Assembly: GCA_000469685.2 (NCBI GenBank) | Contig: LS997567.1 | Location: 42,094,775-42,158,774 of the forward strand | Origin: Haemonchus contortus | Lineage: Eukaryota > Nematoda > Chromadorea > Rhabditida > Trichostrongylidae | Reading direction: 5' to 3' | DNA: 64,000 bases | In this document: piece by piece, positions 39,001 through 51,339 of the stretch | Position numbering within the stretch: the first letter of the stretch is position 1 | Layout of the letters: every line of letters starts with the position of its first letter | The notes under the pieces: model-generated | Database searches by the model: none | Told to the model about the DNA's origin: nothing | What the model saw: only the letters and a program-made list of their open reading frames with translations | Position numbers and translations under genes: made by a program

Positions 39001-42000
39001 ACTGTCTACAGCTACTTAGGATGCCTCATAACGAACGTCCAGCTGCTTGACAGTCGTCAGCCAGCAGACTCACCTTTTAGTTCAGTTCTATAGAAACTGA
39101 TCAACTGATGTAGAGCTGAAGATTTAGTTATTTCAATGGGACCCCCGATTTTGCATAACTGAGAACAGCCTTAGTGCTGGCTACATCCCTATGACCAAGT
39201 AGAGGTAATGGACCGGGTTCAGCAGTACTTCTTGGAAAATAGCGCTTCTTAGGATTTCCAGCATGCCCTATTATGTTCAAAGGCTAGCTTTCACGAACTC
39301 CCCGAATTCGCTTTCCAGTTTTGGGTGACACCACATCGCTAGTCATCAGCGCAACTCTCAGGACTCGGCTTAATCAGCTTGCGCAAAACCAAGATCCAGT
39401 TTCCATCATTAACAATGTTCGCCAACCGCCATATTTCTCGAGAAGTCATAATCTCAGATTCAAAGATGACTGTCTGTCATGTTCCTTCAGCGGTTCCGCA
39501 TGTTGCTGACTGAGAAGTTTCATTCGTACATCCACTCATTATGCTCATACGGTCCATCAAAGCCAATGTGATACCAATGAACTTTATGATGTCGGTAGGG
39601 AAAGACTGACAGAACTCGGAAAAAAAAACCTCTACGAGACTGAATGAAGTCTATGATATCCATCGAAATTAGTGAAATTACAACTTTTGAAGTGCGGACT
39701 CTCCATGATTCCCTACGGTCTCGATTGTGCTCGAAAAATCGATGCAAAAATTTCTCTCAGCACATCCATGCGCAAACTGAATCCCCCATCTACGATGAAT
39801 TGGAAGAATAATCGCTCATCGTTCATTCAGGCGATATTTCTCACCGAGCTACCGGATTGTCCCTTGATGAAGGAACTTGATACCCTTTCAAAGGTGTCGC
39901 GGGAACGACTCCTTCTAAGTCGTGGAGAAATACGAAAAGGACTTATGGGTTGATTTGTGAGTGACAGCCGTTTCTCAGTCAGTAAGCTACGGGTATGGCA
40001 GGTGGTATTGGCTTGTCAAGGGAAAACCGAAATATTATATAGAAGTATGAAATGCGCTGAAATTCACTCCAATTCAACTTATCATCACATGGGATTACAC
40101 AAAATAACCTATTTCCTAGGCGGATTGCGTCTAACCGTCTGCAACGGGTTGTTTACTGTTGTTTATTGTTTACTGAAAAAGAATAGGACCTTATCGCCTA
40201 AGCTTCAGTTTTGGCATGAATTAAGGTTCTGCATATTGCTGTCATTTCATGTTTCGAATAAACCATTGTTAAATTCTGCCACATTCAGTTCAACGACTAC
40301 CACCCTTCACACAAAATTGAGAAACAAACCTATAAAATAAACAACTTACCGAAGTTCCCACCATCGATCGTTAATCTTGGCAGGTGTAATTTTGCCTTCA
40401 AATTGCTCGAATCTCCAGTTGTCAGCCACGATATCGAATGGCATTTTGACAAAGTTTTCGAGAGCTTCCCTGTGATTGACATATTTAATTTGGAGTCAAA
40501 TATGTAGCAACTGTGATGCCCAAATTAATGGAGGATAAGAAAGAAAAAATTTTATTTTCGTTCCACACCCACTCTGTGGTGCTTTTCTGTCCACCTTGCC
40601 CCCTTGGACCTTGGAGTGACTTGAAAACTTACTTGTAAAGTTTGTTAACAATCAACGAGTCCTTGATGTCCAGATGTGAAGCGGTGACTAGTTTCTGAAT
40701 GAGAAATTGTTCACATAATCCAATTCACCATCGTTTCCATTCTTGTTACCAGTACCTGGGAATACAGGTAGTGGGGATTGGTCGATAAATGTGCAAAGAC
40801 TCTGGCGATGGCGTCACTGATCGATGAAGATGCTGGTTCCCTGGAACAGGATTATGAAGTTCGAACGATTTAGTAATCAAACAAGTAAGAAATTGAAAGA
40901 AAACCGTACTACTAAGTCATTATCGTTGAAGATTACTCAGTGAATAATTTCACATACTTTCATTTAGCAGTAGCGACATTTGGAGCGAGATGGGTTTGTA
41001 AAAATTCCTAACTACGCCTGGATTTTCCAAATTTTCATTACCGTTCGGTTATACTCCGAAGGTGATGAAAATTTCTTGCAACTTTTCAAGAGCCTGTTTC
41101 CAAGCTAAGCATTCGACCCTCTTTTTTGAGAATGGAAAGAGGCTATGGGGTACTTTAGATAACTTAGAGATCAGAGGTTTCTTGGACAAGTCTTTCTGGA
41201 AACCTTGCTGAGTGGATTATGGGAACTCTCTCAGAGAACGCCAATAGTCATAATAAAACACAGCAGGGAAGCCAATTATGATTTTTTCTGTGAGAAGAAC
41301 TTTTTTCAAAATATTTTTTTTGCGGGCTATTACGATGTTTCGTGCTTGTGTTGCTTTTGTAGCGAGGCGTGCGCAGCATAATTGTTTCTGGTAGGCAGCA
41401 TGTGGTCCAAACAGATCCAGAACCTCCTCGCAAGAAACAAATAGAAGAAAGTGTATAACTTCCATTACATTTAATTCTACTTTTCTACTTATTACATATC
41501 CAGGATAAGTTATAGTCTAAACTAGTTAGTAAAATTTTCAAAGTATATCCCTTATGAATGTACAATCGAAGTAAGATCTCGTTCGGGCTATTCTGGTCAC
41601 AACTAGGGAATCCGTTACTACGGTTGTTAACAGCTTCAGAAAAGTTGGTACTCAAAAATAAGGCTGGCGTTGTGCAACTACCGTACTTTTACTCTCCGCC
41701 CACATGTGAGACGTGCTTTTAATTTAGGACCACACTTGTAACTTGCCGCAGTAAAAACAATTGTAAAATGATAAACAACGACCAATTACAAGTTACCAAA
41801 AATGCTTCTAAATGTATCAAAAATGTTACCCACCTGAACAAAAGTGGCTGTTGCCTGTAGAGATACTGATAGTATACTTGTGCCATGAGAGAATGAGCCA
41901 GTTCGAAGTCTGGCATGCCTAACTGAGCGCATGATTTTACCCTGAACATTGCTTCATATGAAAAAATCAATAAACAGCTTAGGCAGTAAAGTGTATAAAC

Positions 42001-45000
42001 CTAGGTATACCTGAAATCACTACCATCCCTCATGTCGAGCGCGGCTGGAGGATTACAAATCATATCACGACTCCAGACCCGGGCAAAGTGCGAATTCGTC
42101 CAGAACGTCTTCGGCAGAGATGGGAACCCAATCGATTTGAAGTAGCGGTAAGCCTAAACGGAGATAAATAAGCTCAAATGAAGTACAGTGACGTTTATGC
42201 ATGATCCCTCAGGAACGAAATGTTGGTCATGACAAAGTAGGAAAGCTGCCAATATGGGCCAAAAATCCAAGCTAATCGATAATAATGAAGCAGATGGGCT
42301 TGATTGGAACCTTTGACTACTGTACAAAAAGAAAACAGCATTTTTCGAAGACGCTGGTAAATTAAGACAAGAAATACACTAGGTTCTACAAAAAAAATAA
42401 TAAAATGATAGAGAGGATAATGAACCGATCATGCCTTCCAGGATCCACGACACTTCCTGCTTCAAGCCTACCTGTACATCTTCATTTGAGTACAAGTAAT
42501 TCTCACAGGTTCCAAAATAAAAAAGTTGTGTATTACCTTAATAAACATCTGTTTTGTAGTATAGTTTTGAGTGTGGAATGCGAATAGCATGTCTTCGGGA
42601 AGAGTCGATTGGTCATCGAATGGCTTCGTCTGTTCATAGTGTGCTGACCAGTCACCGCCTTCGACCGAACCTACAGAACGCTAGAGGGTTATGACAGCCA
42701 ATTACTTCACAGTAACTTGTATTCAATTTTATCGTTTGGATAATTCATTGCATATCTTCACAATTCGCACAAAAATAGCTTCAGTGATTCAAAAGTGTTC
42801 TTACTTTTACTGTTGCGAAATAGCGCATGCGCGGAGAAAAATCAATAAACGTCCAATCACTACACAACAAGAACGATAGTATTGGAACATATACTCACCG
42901 AAAAGATGTGCTGGAATTGGTCCGTTCTTACTGATACCAGGTGGATTTGAGTAAATACCAGCAATCTGTCGTCGGACATAGGAGTGTATCTGGATTGGAC
43001 AAAGACTTTTATTTGGACGGTAAAGGTATGGAATTATAATTGAAAATTTTGTCGTTTAAGTAATTTTACTATTTTGCATTATAATCACTTTACTACTATA
43101 CTCTTACTTGTTTATAAAGTGGCTCAATTTTCTTATAAATTTGCTCGATTTGATCTTTAATATCGACAACATGTGGAGTGTTCTTTCCGGACAAATCGAA
43201 AGCACTTCGCCACATTGCTCCTCCATCAGGGAAACCGTTCGCTTTGGCTCCTTGAAAGATGTACTCGATGACATATCATACCGGTATACTCAACCACGAG
43301 TTTAGAAAATTAAAAAACAACCCCTTTCTGATAGAAGTAGGCCCGGCCCGAATTCTGTTTCCAACGAACCTTTGTTAGTCCATGCAATCAATTTTTGATA
43401 GGTAGGTTTTTCCTTAGCCAATTGAGTAAGGTACGAAATCCAAAGATGAGAAAGTCGCTTGCCATCTTTCTCGGTCCGGAATATCGATTCAAGATCGATT
43501 CTCCTTCAAAGGTAAGAAGCTACTGAATTGAATACTACTTCAAACTGAGCCGCTTTAGAGGACTTACTTCAGAGCACATGGAGGTGGCACATCGAGATCG
43601 CAGATGGTGACGTCGGTTGCCTCACGGTTCAACTGGAATCACAACCTTTACATCTACCTCATTACAGGTTATACGGTCTGTTATGACCGCTAAATGCAGT
43701 TGCAAGATTGAATCGAACTGAGTAATAGGAGAAAACCAGTTTTTCCTGTCTAATAACTAATATGTGATAAAGTAATTATAAGAACGAGGTGGAGGGCACA
43801 GGTCTGCATGTGGCGTTGATAGTCTAATTGCCGAGTCAGGGTTGGCGTACTAGCGTTGACCGGCTACGGGCAATCGTGTCAGGACCCTTCATCATTCTAT
43901 TTGAGTACTATGTTCAGTGGTGGCTATTTTCGGATGGAGGATAACAACAACGGTGCCTACCGAGCTATAGGCTAATTCGAGCACTGAGAAGTTCTGGATG
44001 CAGGGGTTGCTTAATGTTAAAATGTTAATAGCGCTGTAAGTCCGTCAAGGGATTCCAGGATATTGGGTTTGCTGAGACATGATCTTGAGCATGATCTATT
44101 GATGTCTTCACTAGATGACTTCACTCATCCGGACGTGTCGCACGCACGTCGTGTATTACGCCTTAAAATGTTCTTGAAACTGATTTGTGGCATTGGCGTC
44201 GACAAAGGACAGGTCTTTGTTCGATGGGACGTTGTTCAAAAGATGGCCATTCGTATTCGAATGTCCAAACGGTGGATCATTTACGAGATTTGTTTGAGCA
44301 ACGGACGGTTGTGGCTGGTATTTTATGAGACGTGAAGTCACGGATTACGTGATGGCTCATAAAGTCAGGTGAACAGAAGGAAGTCAGGTTACAACCTGTA
44401 GCCACCCAGAACTGGCCATGGTTTTTGGGCAAGTTATACTGAAGAAAACTTTTCACGTACAGTGTTTTGTGCTTGATTAAATGCTGTGTAATCGGCTGGC
44501 GATAAAGCCGACATTCCTTCGAAAGATACATAACTAAGTTGACGTTTCAGATCTGGATCGGTGACCGACTCCAAATCGAACTGCTTTGCCTGCATTGATG
44601 TCGACCGTACGAATCGCGATAGAACCTGATGTATGTCGAAGTTCAAATACATGTATTCTTTTTTGTTTATGACCGAACAATAGGGAATTAGGAAGTACCT
44701 GTTCGGCTTCGTTCAAACTCTGCTTTGCTCCAGGTGATGCATGACTGAAGTACTTCCAACCAGCGGCAGCTACCTCTTTGAGTACCTTGAAAATACCAGT
44801 TTGAGTTGAACGGTAGTTTTCAACGGGTGAACTCATCTCAAGACTCGATTGTCTGTCTGACCTTCTCCGTCTTTCTATTTTCTTCATTCTTCATTAATCC
44901 CCCATTATCCCCCTTTACTTTACACTTTACTACTATGTACTGCGTCTGAAGTTCATACAGTAACACTAGAAAAAATAAAATAGTATTAGTATAACATTAA

Positions 45001-46222
45001 ATACATAGTATCGAACACCTGAGGCTTGATCTCTATTCAACTTATCGAAGGAAACCAATGAATACAAGTGAGGAAACAAAATGAAATGAAAATCGGATAA
45101 TTGATGCTGAGGGCTTTAATAGAAGGTATTTAAACAAAATTGGTAACCAGTAATGTATCTGTAAACAAAATATAACCCACTTATGGCAATACTGAAATTT
45201 ACAGCGATATTTTCGAGTATAACATTAGACCTTAGAATGTAAAATAAGATTTCAAAACTTTGATTTACAGAAGCCAAAAAGCGAAGATCTGAAGACCTAT
45301 GGCCATGTGGACATCTAGAGTTAATTCAAATTACAGTCTGAGCAGCCTACCTTTTGAGCTTCAGTTTGATAACCCTGAATCCATTCTCTGATAGCTGCTT
45401 CATCCTTGATTGAGCCTGGCTCCTAAAAGCGCGTATTCGTTGTTTTGGAACAGGAAAGCACTTTCTGAATAGAATGGGAAATGTAAGTGGCACCTTAAGT
45501 CCCTCTGTATTCCAATAGCTGCTACTACCAACAAGTGCCTGAGCAGCAGGATTAGCAGATTTTGGAGCGTTTTTATCCTGAAATGCTAAGAACTTATTTC
45601 CCGGAATTGTGAAGATTCAGAAGTGTGCATCATACCGTGAGTGAACCAGTGTTGAGGAATCTGTCGACCAGCTGTTCAATAACCTCCGTGTCGAGTTCAT
45701 CCGGCTGGTTTTTCTGTAAAGACGATATGAATGAGGTCATCCAGCTTGGATGGGCTACTGCCGACCTACCAATTCTACAACTTCTCCATAATCTTCTGAT
45801 TGGATGTTGTCAAATTTGATTGCTGGCTCAGGTTCAGGCACAGGGCCTGTGACTCGTGCGCTCGGTTCTGGTTCAGGCTCCGGCTCTGGCTCTGGATGAG
45901 GATGAGGCTCAGGTTCTGGTTCCGGATGAGGATGAGGATGGTCCGTGTGATGTTTGGCGGTTGTCGCTGTTGGTTCAGGCTCTGGTTGAGGTTCAGGAGT
46001 AGACTCAGCTACTGGTGCTGGTTCAGGCTCTGGATGTGGAACAGGTGCAATGGCAGCGGTAATGTTTGTTTCAGCATCCATGGTGTCCATGAACTCAAAT
46101 GGTTCTTTGGATGTTTCGCTGACATGTTCGTGCCGATCATGAGTTTGGGCTGCTAGACCAACTGGTATCAAACAAGTCAAGATCCATAACCCAAGAAAAG
46201 TGCGGCTGATTGGTAACCGCAT
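33087..46222 (-). CDS. acn-1: ACN-1: ACE-like protein without peptidase active site
   Basis: Twenty-three exons, all phase-consistent, encode 937 residues: 46222-45770, 45713-45636, 45577-45494, 45422-45351, 44785-44699, 44625-44461, 43632-43568, 43500-43370, 43250-43108, 42989-42899, 42670-42537, 42153-42011, 41941-41834, 40840-40756, 40694-40633, 40469-40350, 38903-38822, 38498-38412, 38345-38237, 38175-38055, 37957-37881, 36106-35952, 33248-33087. Order: signal peptide (1-24), Pro/Glu/His-rich region (about 60-137), peptidase M2 (ACE) domain (about 190-790), a six-Cys EGF-like or EB-like module (836-873), and a Thr/Ser/Pro stalk with a hydrophobic C-terminus. M2 landmarks include [10 protein letters not shown] and SYVVQFQ. 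The HEMGH site is SLMAQ (566-570) and the third zinc ligand is Asp594, so no peptidase activity is expected. C. elegans ACN-1 is likewise inactive and is required for larval moulting. The exon 8 donor (GTTCGT) is weak but is forced by phase and homology. Confidence 0.94.
34826..35118 (+). mobile_element. tRNA-derived SINE, copy B, in the last acn-1 intron
   Basis: The most complete copy. An A-box-like TGGTGTAGAGGC and a B box GGGTTCGAATC (about 34874) give a tRNA-like head without a tRNA 3' end. The body (GGATAAAAGCACTGAGTTC, GGCTGGCCACTG) and tail (GGGATTGATTAACGCC) match copies A, C and D. It is antisense to acn-1. Confidence 0.78.
35392..35667 (-). repeat. Probable dispersed repeat in the last acn-1 intron
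   Basis: A GC-richer block is open for 91 codons on the minus strand, with a second overlapping frame. It is flanked by acn-1 exons on the same strand but is not part of the message by phase or homology. No domain was recognised. Confidence 0.35.
36325..37248. mobile_element. Compound mariner remnant with 224-bp inverted arms
   Basis: The outer ends are mariner-type inverted repeats (TTAGGTTGATGCATAATTAT, then TGCGGATTTTT), flanked by TA at 36323-36324 and 37249-37250. The resemblance is to irritans-type mariners. A third copy of the repeat starts at 36662, so an internally deleted minus-strand element (36662-37248) sits beside a truncated opposite-facing piece. The arms 36325-36547 and 37025-37248 are nearly identical for about 224 bases. 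At about 36763-36895 (minus) the end of a transposase is readable ([17 protein letters not shown], then a stop). It lies in the intron between acn-1 exons 21 and 22. Confidence 0.85.
38664..38705. repeat. 22-base direct tandem duplication
   Basis: GACCACCCCTCCCTAAATGC occurs twice at a spacing of 22 inside an acn-1 intron. A related GACCACCC lies just before it at 38643. Confidence 0.7.
38904..40349. other. Large acn-1 intron with unassigned open frames
   Basis: The 1.45-kb intron between exons 16 and 17 has open frames on the plus strand (39321-39509, 39672-39953, 39957-40340) and one on the minus (39520-39747). None is recognisable and none fits the acn-1 phase. Confidence 0.35.
45818..46042 (-). 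repeat. Coding low-complexity repeat (PEPEP/HPHP) in acn-1
   Basis: Degenerate CCX-GAR codons encode runs such as [20 protein letters not shown] near the N-terminus. The repeat makes the opposite strand open for 118 codons (45800-46156, plus), which is a shadow and not a gene. Confidence 0.85.
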
Positions 46223-46224
46223 CT

Positions 46225-46236
46225 CCTGAAAACGGT
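46225..46236 (-). promoter_or_regulatory. Likely spliced-leader acceptor of acn-1
   Basis: On the minus strand CCGTTTTCAG ends three bases before the acn-1 start codon. Such a near-consensus acceptor directly before an ATG is the usual mark of SL1 trans-splicing in nematodes. Confidence 0.55.
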
Positions 46237-46239
46237 AGT

Positions 46240-47530
46240 AATGAACTGAAAACCTCGAATCTGAAATGGGATCGGTACACTAGAAAAAGCGAAAATTCGG
46301 CTTGCACTGAACCGGTCTCGATCGAATTAGGGATAATTAGAGGCGGCCTGACGAGAAACTGGATTTGCTGGCTACTATCGAACTGACCAGACAGCTGAGA
46401 AATCGGAGTAAGACGTTTTTGTTAACAAAGTCAAGGGGTGATCCTGATGCGCCACCGCCTTACGAGAAACTCTCAATCACGAATATCCTTCGGAAGAACA
46501 TCAAAGCTTTCAATCGCTAAGACCCAATTTGCAGTTTCATATCTGAGCTGGGACAAGTTCGTGAAATTCGGAAATACCATGATATTTTTTTATTTGGAGA
46601 GTCATCAGCTCCAAAGAGTTTCCGTACAAGGAAATTCGAAAAAAATTAAGTGAAATGCGTATTGCATGGACCTGGGGATCACTTAATAATCACTTCTACA
46701 GTGGCGAAGAGAAATTAGCCTAAACCACTTAAAATCCAGTATAAAAGAGTAAGGGCTTTGCTACTTATAAAGGGACAGCATTCAGCGCACTTCCGCAGAA
46801 GCTCCGTGGTGATCTCGGAAACGTCCCCGAAAAATAGAACCATAAAAGAGCAAAAGCGGTAACAAATTATTAAGACAACACTTATGTGTACAGAAATCGA
46901 TTATTGATTGTTCGTAGGGAGGGTTAAGGGAGCAGTTTTAAATTAACAAAATACATATAATTAACAATACAAGTTTTGTGTATATGATGTTACATGTGAT
47001 GGATCCAATATTTGGGAATGATCAGTAAATGCTAGGAATTACAAGGATTAAACGCAAACAATCACAAAAGGCTTCCTGTTGAGATTCCTTGACAACATAT
47101 CAATGGGCCCATTCTGTCGCCATCGTGGACTGAATGTCAGAAGAGAGTGAAAAGGGATGGACAAAAGTTTTAGGTTGGTCACTGCGCAAAAAGAGAGGGT
47201 GTTAAATCTGTAGGAGTGGAAGGTCGTATCCTATCATGTCATCGTGATATCGGATGCGGAGAAATCTACCGCCGACAACATAACGGGGTCCTAACATGAA
47301 GACAGTATCCAATATCGTGTGCCAGACCATATAAGGCACCTTACCGACGGTGGTTGCGCACCTTAACGACGCTGTCTCCATGGGTAGGGTAAGGTTGTTA
47401 GAAAGAGGCTATTTCAGCCGATTTGGCGGATGACGCGGGATGGGAAGAAGGCAGGGCTTTGCGTCGAAACATGGATAGCCGCCAATTGAAAGAAGAGGAC
47501 ACGTCTTGGATGTGGCTAGGCTAAGAACAC
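46240..47530. other. Upstream region of acn-1, no gene seen
   Basis: The space between two divergent genes. It holds a CCATATAAGG (about 47325) that could be a TATA-like element for the plus-strand gene. No coding signal. Confidence 0.35.
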
Positions 47531-47537
47531 GTTCACT

Positions 47538-47899
47538 ATGTTCGCGGCCTGTGGAGGAGGCGGTGTGGTGGTGGTGGTCGTGGTGGCGGTAGCTGACGGA
47601 TCAGCGCACCCCGATCTATTCAGTGACGATGATTCAGTCGGAGACGGGGAGGGAGGAAAGAAGAGAGAAACAGAACCCGAATTCATTTCGAGAAATGTAC
47701 GTTTAGTCGAATGATCCCGTATTTCCGGATTGTAAACGTACACAATACCATCGATACCTCATCCGTATCGGGTACATTGAAACAGGTGTTTTTCGACGAT
47801 GACGCGGAACTGCGAACAGGCTATGATGATTGTAGGGTTCTTTATATTGCCCTTTTATGGTGGATATCCAAAGCGGGCACGCGGAAAGGCGAAATCTGA
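47538..47899 (+). CDS. Candidate two-exon small acidic secreted peptide
   Basis: Exon 1 is 47538-47696 and exon 2 is 47786-47899, joined in phase 0 across an 89-base intron (GTACGT donor, TTGAAACAG acceptor), for 90 residues. The N-terminus has a Gly/Val-rich hydrophobic stretch (GGGGVVVVVVVAVA) like a signal peptide. An acidic segment with SDDDSVGDGEGGKKRE follows, where GGKKRE resembles an amidation and dibasic cleavage site of neuropeptide precursors. Exon 2 has FFDDDAELRTGYDDC. The Val run comes from GTG repeats, which also keep the opposite strand open, so the strand is not certain. No family recognised. Confidence 0.38.
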
Positions 47900-47904
47900 G
47901 AAGT

Positions 47905-50125
47905 AGCAATTACCATCGACAAAAAGAGGGTAAGCGAGATGAGAGAGATAGTAATGGCGAAGGGGATTCGGGAGTATACAGATTTAACAAGAAAAACAAG
48001 TAAAAAGGAAAATTCAAAACAGTAGACCGATACAATACCTATAAAGACTAAAAAAATTATTTTGATACCGGGAAGGTGGTTATGAAAATAATGGTAAAGT
48101 TAGAAAAGAAAGGTGAGCTGAAAGATGTAATGACTGGCAGAATAAGGCTCTTTTTCATTAAAATAAAAAGAAATTCTTTAAACTCTTGTCCACATGTTCT
48201 ACTTTATTAATTGCTACTAGATTTTACAAAACTCGATCTCAATTTCTATACAGTTTCATAATTCGATATGCAATCTATACTTTCTTTTAAGTTCATTTTT
48301 CGACCAAAATTTCGAATAGAATTCGATCAAAATTCTGATATAAGGCGAAGAAAAAGAATGATATCCAAATTACTGAATAAATCAACTGACTCTCTGACTG
48401 ATTTGAAGACAACGTTACTTTTTCAGATTTGAAAGTAAAAGTAAGAGTAACAAAAACAGGAGGAGTGTTTCAATTACAAGTATGGTAAGACACGTAACTA
48501 GTTATGCGACCTTCCCCGTGCTGTTCCACATTTCGTATACAATCTGATCTGTTCCGTTTTAGTTAATCGGTGGAAGTTCTTTGAAGAAAATTAACAGCCA
48601 CTGCAAATTCAGCACACTGTTTACAGAGGCTATTATTGGCCTATCTGTGAACTACCATAATCCTTTGAAATTATCGTTTTTTAGTGAAATCGAGTTGTTG
48701 AAAGTAGATGTTGAACAAAAAATCGAAGAAGGACGCTCAATGCTTATAACGACTAGAATATAATTATAAGTCACCTTTTCCTTGGAGATACCCTGTTTTC
48801 CCCGTATAGGGTCCTTTCGAGATGTGTAAGGGTAAAAACGTGCGATGGTCGTAGAAACGTTGTGTGTGACTTGAAATTTTTGCCTTTGAATCGGAAGGAT
48901 TGGTACTTTCGATAGAGGTCATTCCATTGTGTACGCATCAAGTCGCGATTAAAGGGATCGCGTCGGCACGTCAACTACACTCAATATCTCACGTTTACCT
49001 CAACACACCTGAGTACGATCAAATAAAAATATCTCTTCAAAAAACTATCTTATTTACAAAACGTCTACTTCTATACGACAAAGGCTCGGGCCAATTCAAA
49101 GTCCTTAGGGCACGGAAAGAAACATTGAAGGGAAGTTAGCACGAGATTTCTTAGTAGACCGAGGGTGTAGTTGGATTGCCTGACACCCACTCCTACGGCT
49201 TCAGCGGAAGCTCAAAAACATTAGATTTTCACTTCGCTGAGTTTATACTTATTGTATTAGTAAGGGAAACATAAACGATCCGACAAGACTTTACCTCTTT
49301 CTTCCTTAATTGTGGAGGAGAAAAGCAATATTAGTGGAAACCAGGATTTACAGGGATTACAAAGCTAGTTGAGGCTAGAGATGGATTGAAACCCAGCTTC
49401 ACAGTGTGACAACCAAGACGTGGATCACATGAAAGTTTCCGATGAAGTTTTTTTGTAAATGTTGAAAACTAGAGTAGCAGGTCAAGTAGGTCCACAAAGA
49501 ACTTCGGGACTTTCACTGCCAAATGAACCAGAAGACCAAGATTGATTTCGTCCTTTTTGTAAGGATCGAGGGAAAAAGTGAAAGGATGCGGAAGGATACT
49601 ATAAGGACGAAATCGGCGGGTGATCGGTCGAAAGGCGGAGACTGCTGGCCGGACATCAAGTGATAAGGGCGCGACGGCCACGGCCTAGATTGAAAGAAAT
49701 CCACGCCAATTGTAGGTCATATCCATAGACGACATGTTTAAAACTTCGAATACAAATTATCACTGATCGTCGTGGGACCGATAATAGATCACGGATAATT
49801 AGGGCTCACATGTGAAGTATGGGAGGTCTGGTGGAGCCCAGGGTCAGCGCAGACAGCTGGCACCTTTCAATGGTTGGGATTAATTCCTAATATTTGGCAG
49901 GAAACCATTTTTATTGTTTTTTGGCTCTTTCGTTTTTGGCTCTTTTAAGAGCTTGCCAACCTCATTATCGCAAAAATTTTGGGAAATGACGAACTGAAGC
50001 AGCAGGGGGCAAAGTAATTAATTCTCAAGGGTTATCTAGGCTTCAATTACCGGTTACCCTTTTGATATTATTTACACATTCTGAACCTTTCAGAGTTTCC
50101 GTTCCGAACCTTGAATCTTTACAGG
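47905..50125. other. Intergenic, no supported gene
   Basis: A minus frame at 48771-48974 and overlapping minus frames at 49469-49704 (GC-richer) look somewhat protein-like but lack recognisable domains and clear exon borders. Confidence 0.35.
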
Positions 50126-50132
50126 GTCTTAC

Positions 50133-50350
50133 AAGTCAGCACAATGTGGTTGCCCTGCCCCAAAGATGGAATGACAAAGAATACGTTGGCTGCAAGTGAG
50201 TCAATTTCGTTTTCGTTGTGGGACATCAGTTTACTAGTAGCCTTCCTTGCCAGATCTCGAACAAGACTTGAGGAAACTTTAGATGAGCTCTTCTCACTTG
50301 TACTCGGTTGTGGGAGGCTACGCAGAGTCCTGTACACGAGCACGGTAGCC
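50133..50350 (-). CDS. Candidate internal exon, unknown Ser-rich protein
   Basis: A 72-codon stretch on the minus strand is bounded by an acceptor-like CCATTTGAG and a good GTAAGA donor. The peptide includes TLRSLPQPSTSEKSSSK, LVRDLARKATSKLM and VFFVIPSLGQGNHIVL. The overlapping plus frame is the less protein-like of the two. No partner exon or family was found. Confidence 0.28.
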
Positions 50351-51179
50351 CTCAAATGGAGCTGAGGCGATCCACTGGAATCTGAACATAAAAAGCGAGC
50401 CTAGTAAAGGGGGTGGTACCATCTGTTGAGGAACTGTAGCTCACTTCCACTGAAATCGGAGTGGAAGTTGTGCTCATAACTTCTCGAAAGTTTCGCATAG
50501 TTCTCATCATAAAATGCTGGTATACAGTGTAAAGACATTTCCAGCTTGAATCTCAAAAACTGTGGGGACCGCTCGATAGTCGGTTGTTCTGAGCTCTCGT
50601 TCTACGAATCCTATTTGTGTTCAATGGGGTGTGATATAGTGCCGGGAAAAACTGAAAATGTACGAGATTGAAGCTACGTACGTTTAATAGATACGTCTCG
50701 TACAATTGCCTGGAAGAACTTGATTGGAACCAGATCCGGATAAAGCCGCGTCACGTCATTCGGTTCCTGTATATTCAATTGTTTCCCTTGTTCCCCCCGG
50801 TAAAGGGATTAGCTAGCAAGCATGGTAATGAAGCTGGGAAACCTGTAGAAGGAATGCATAGATTTTAAAGACTTAACATATCTATAAGGATGATTACGCA
50901 ATTGAGATATCAGTGAGGGGACTGTTTCGATTTCAGAGGCTAATCACACTTTTCAGTGTGTGTGTAAACAGTGAAGTGATTGCCTTTATTAGAAAGTTTC
51001 CTCGAAATCAATGTTATCGCTCAGCGTTTTTCATGAACTGCTTTCACGAATAATCTTCGAAATCGCTCTGAAACGCCGATTTTTTTTCGAACTTCTTCAA
51101 CTTCACTGGTGTGCTTTCAGCATTTATTCCTTCAACCAGGCCATGAAATCAGAATGGTTGTTCATAACCACTGGCAATG

Positions 51180-51330
51180 TCTGATAGGATAAAAGCACTG
51201 ACTTGTAGATCGGCTGACCACTCCAAGGCACTGTGTGGGCGCGTAAGCTTTAAGGATGCCGCTACGATTCTGATTGGATGTCGAATGTGGGGCGCATCCT
51301 AAAACGGGATTGATCAACTTCCAAAGACTT
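51180..51330 (+). mobile_element. tRNA-derived SINE, copy C (3' part)
   Basis: The body and tail only: GGATAAAAGCACTGACTTG, GTCGAATGTGGGGCGCATC and GGGATTGATCAACTTCC match copy B. The tRNA-like head is missing or too diverged to see. Confidence 0.65.
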
Positions 51331-51339
51331 CATCATTTG

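Noticed and set aside
44063..44335. 90-codon plus-strand frame in the acn-1 intron between exons 6 and 7
   Set aside because: The opposite strand is open as well, no domain is recognised and no splice sites are convincing; possibly a transposon relic but not supportable.
45800..46156. 118-codon plus-strand open frame
   Set aside because: It is the complement of the acn-1 signal-peptide exon; Pro-Glu codon repeats remove stops from the other strand.
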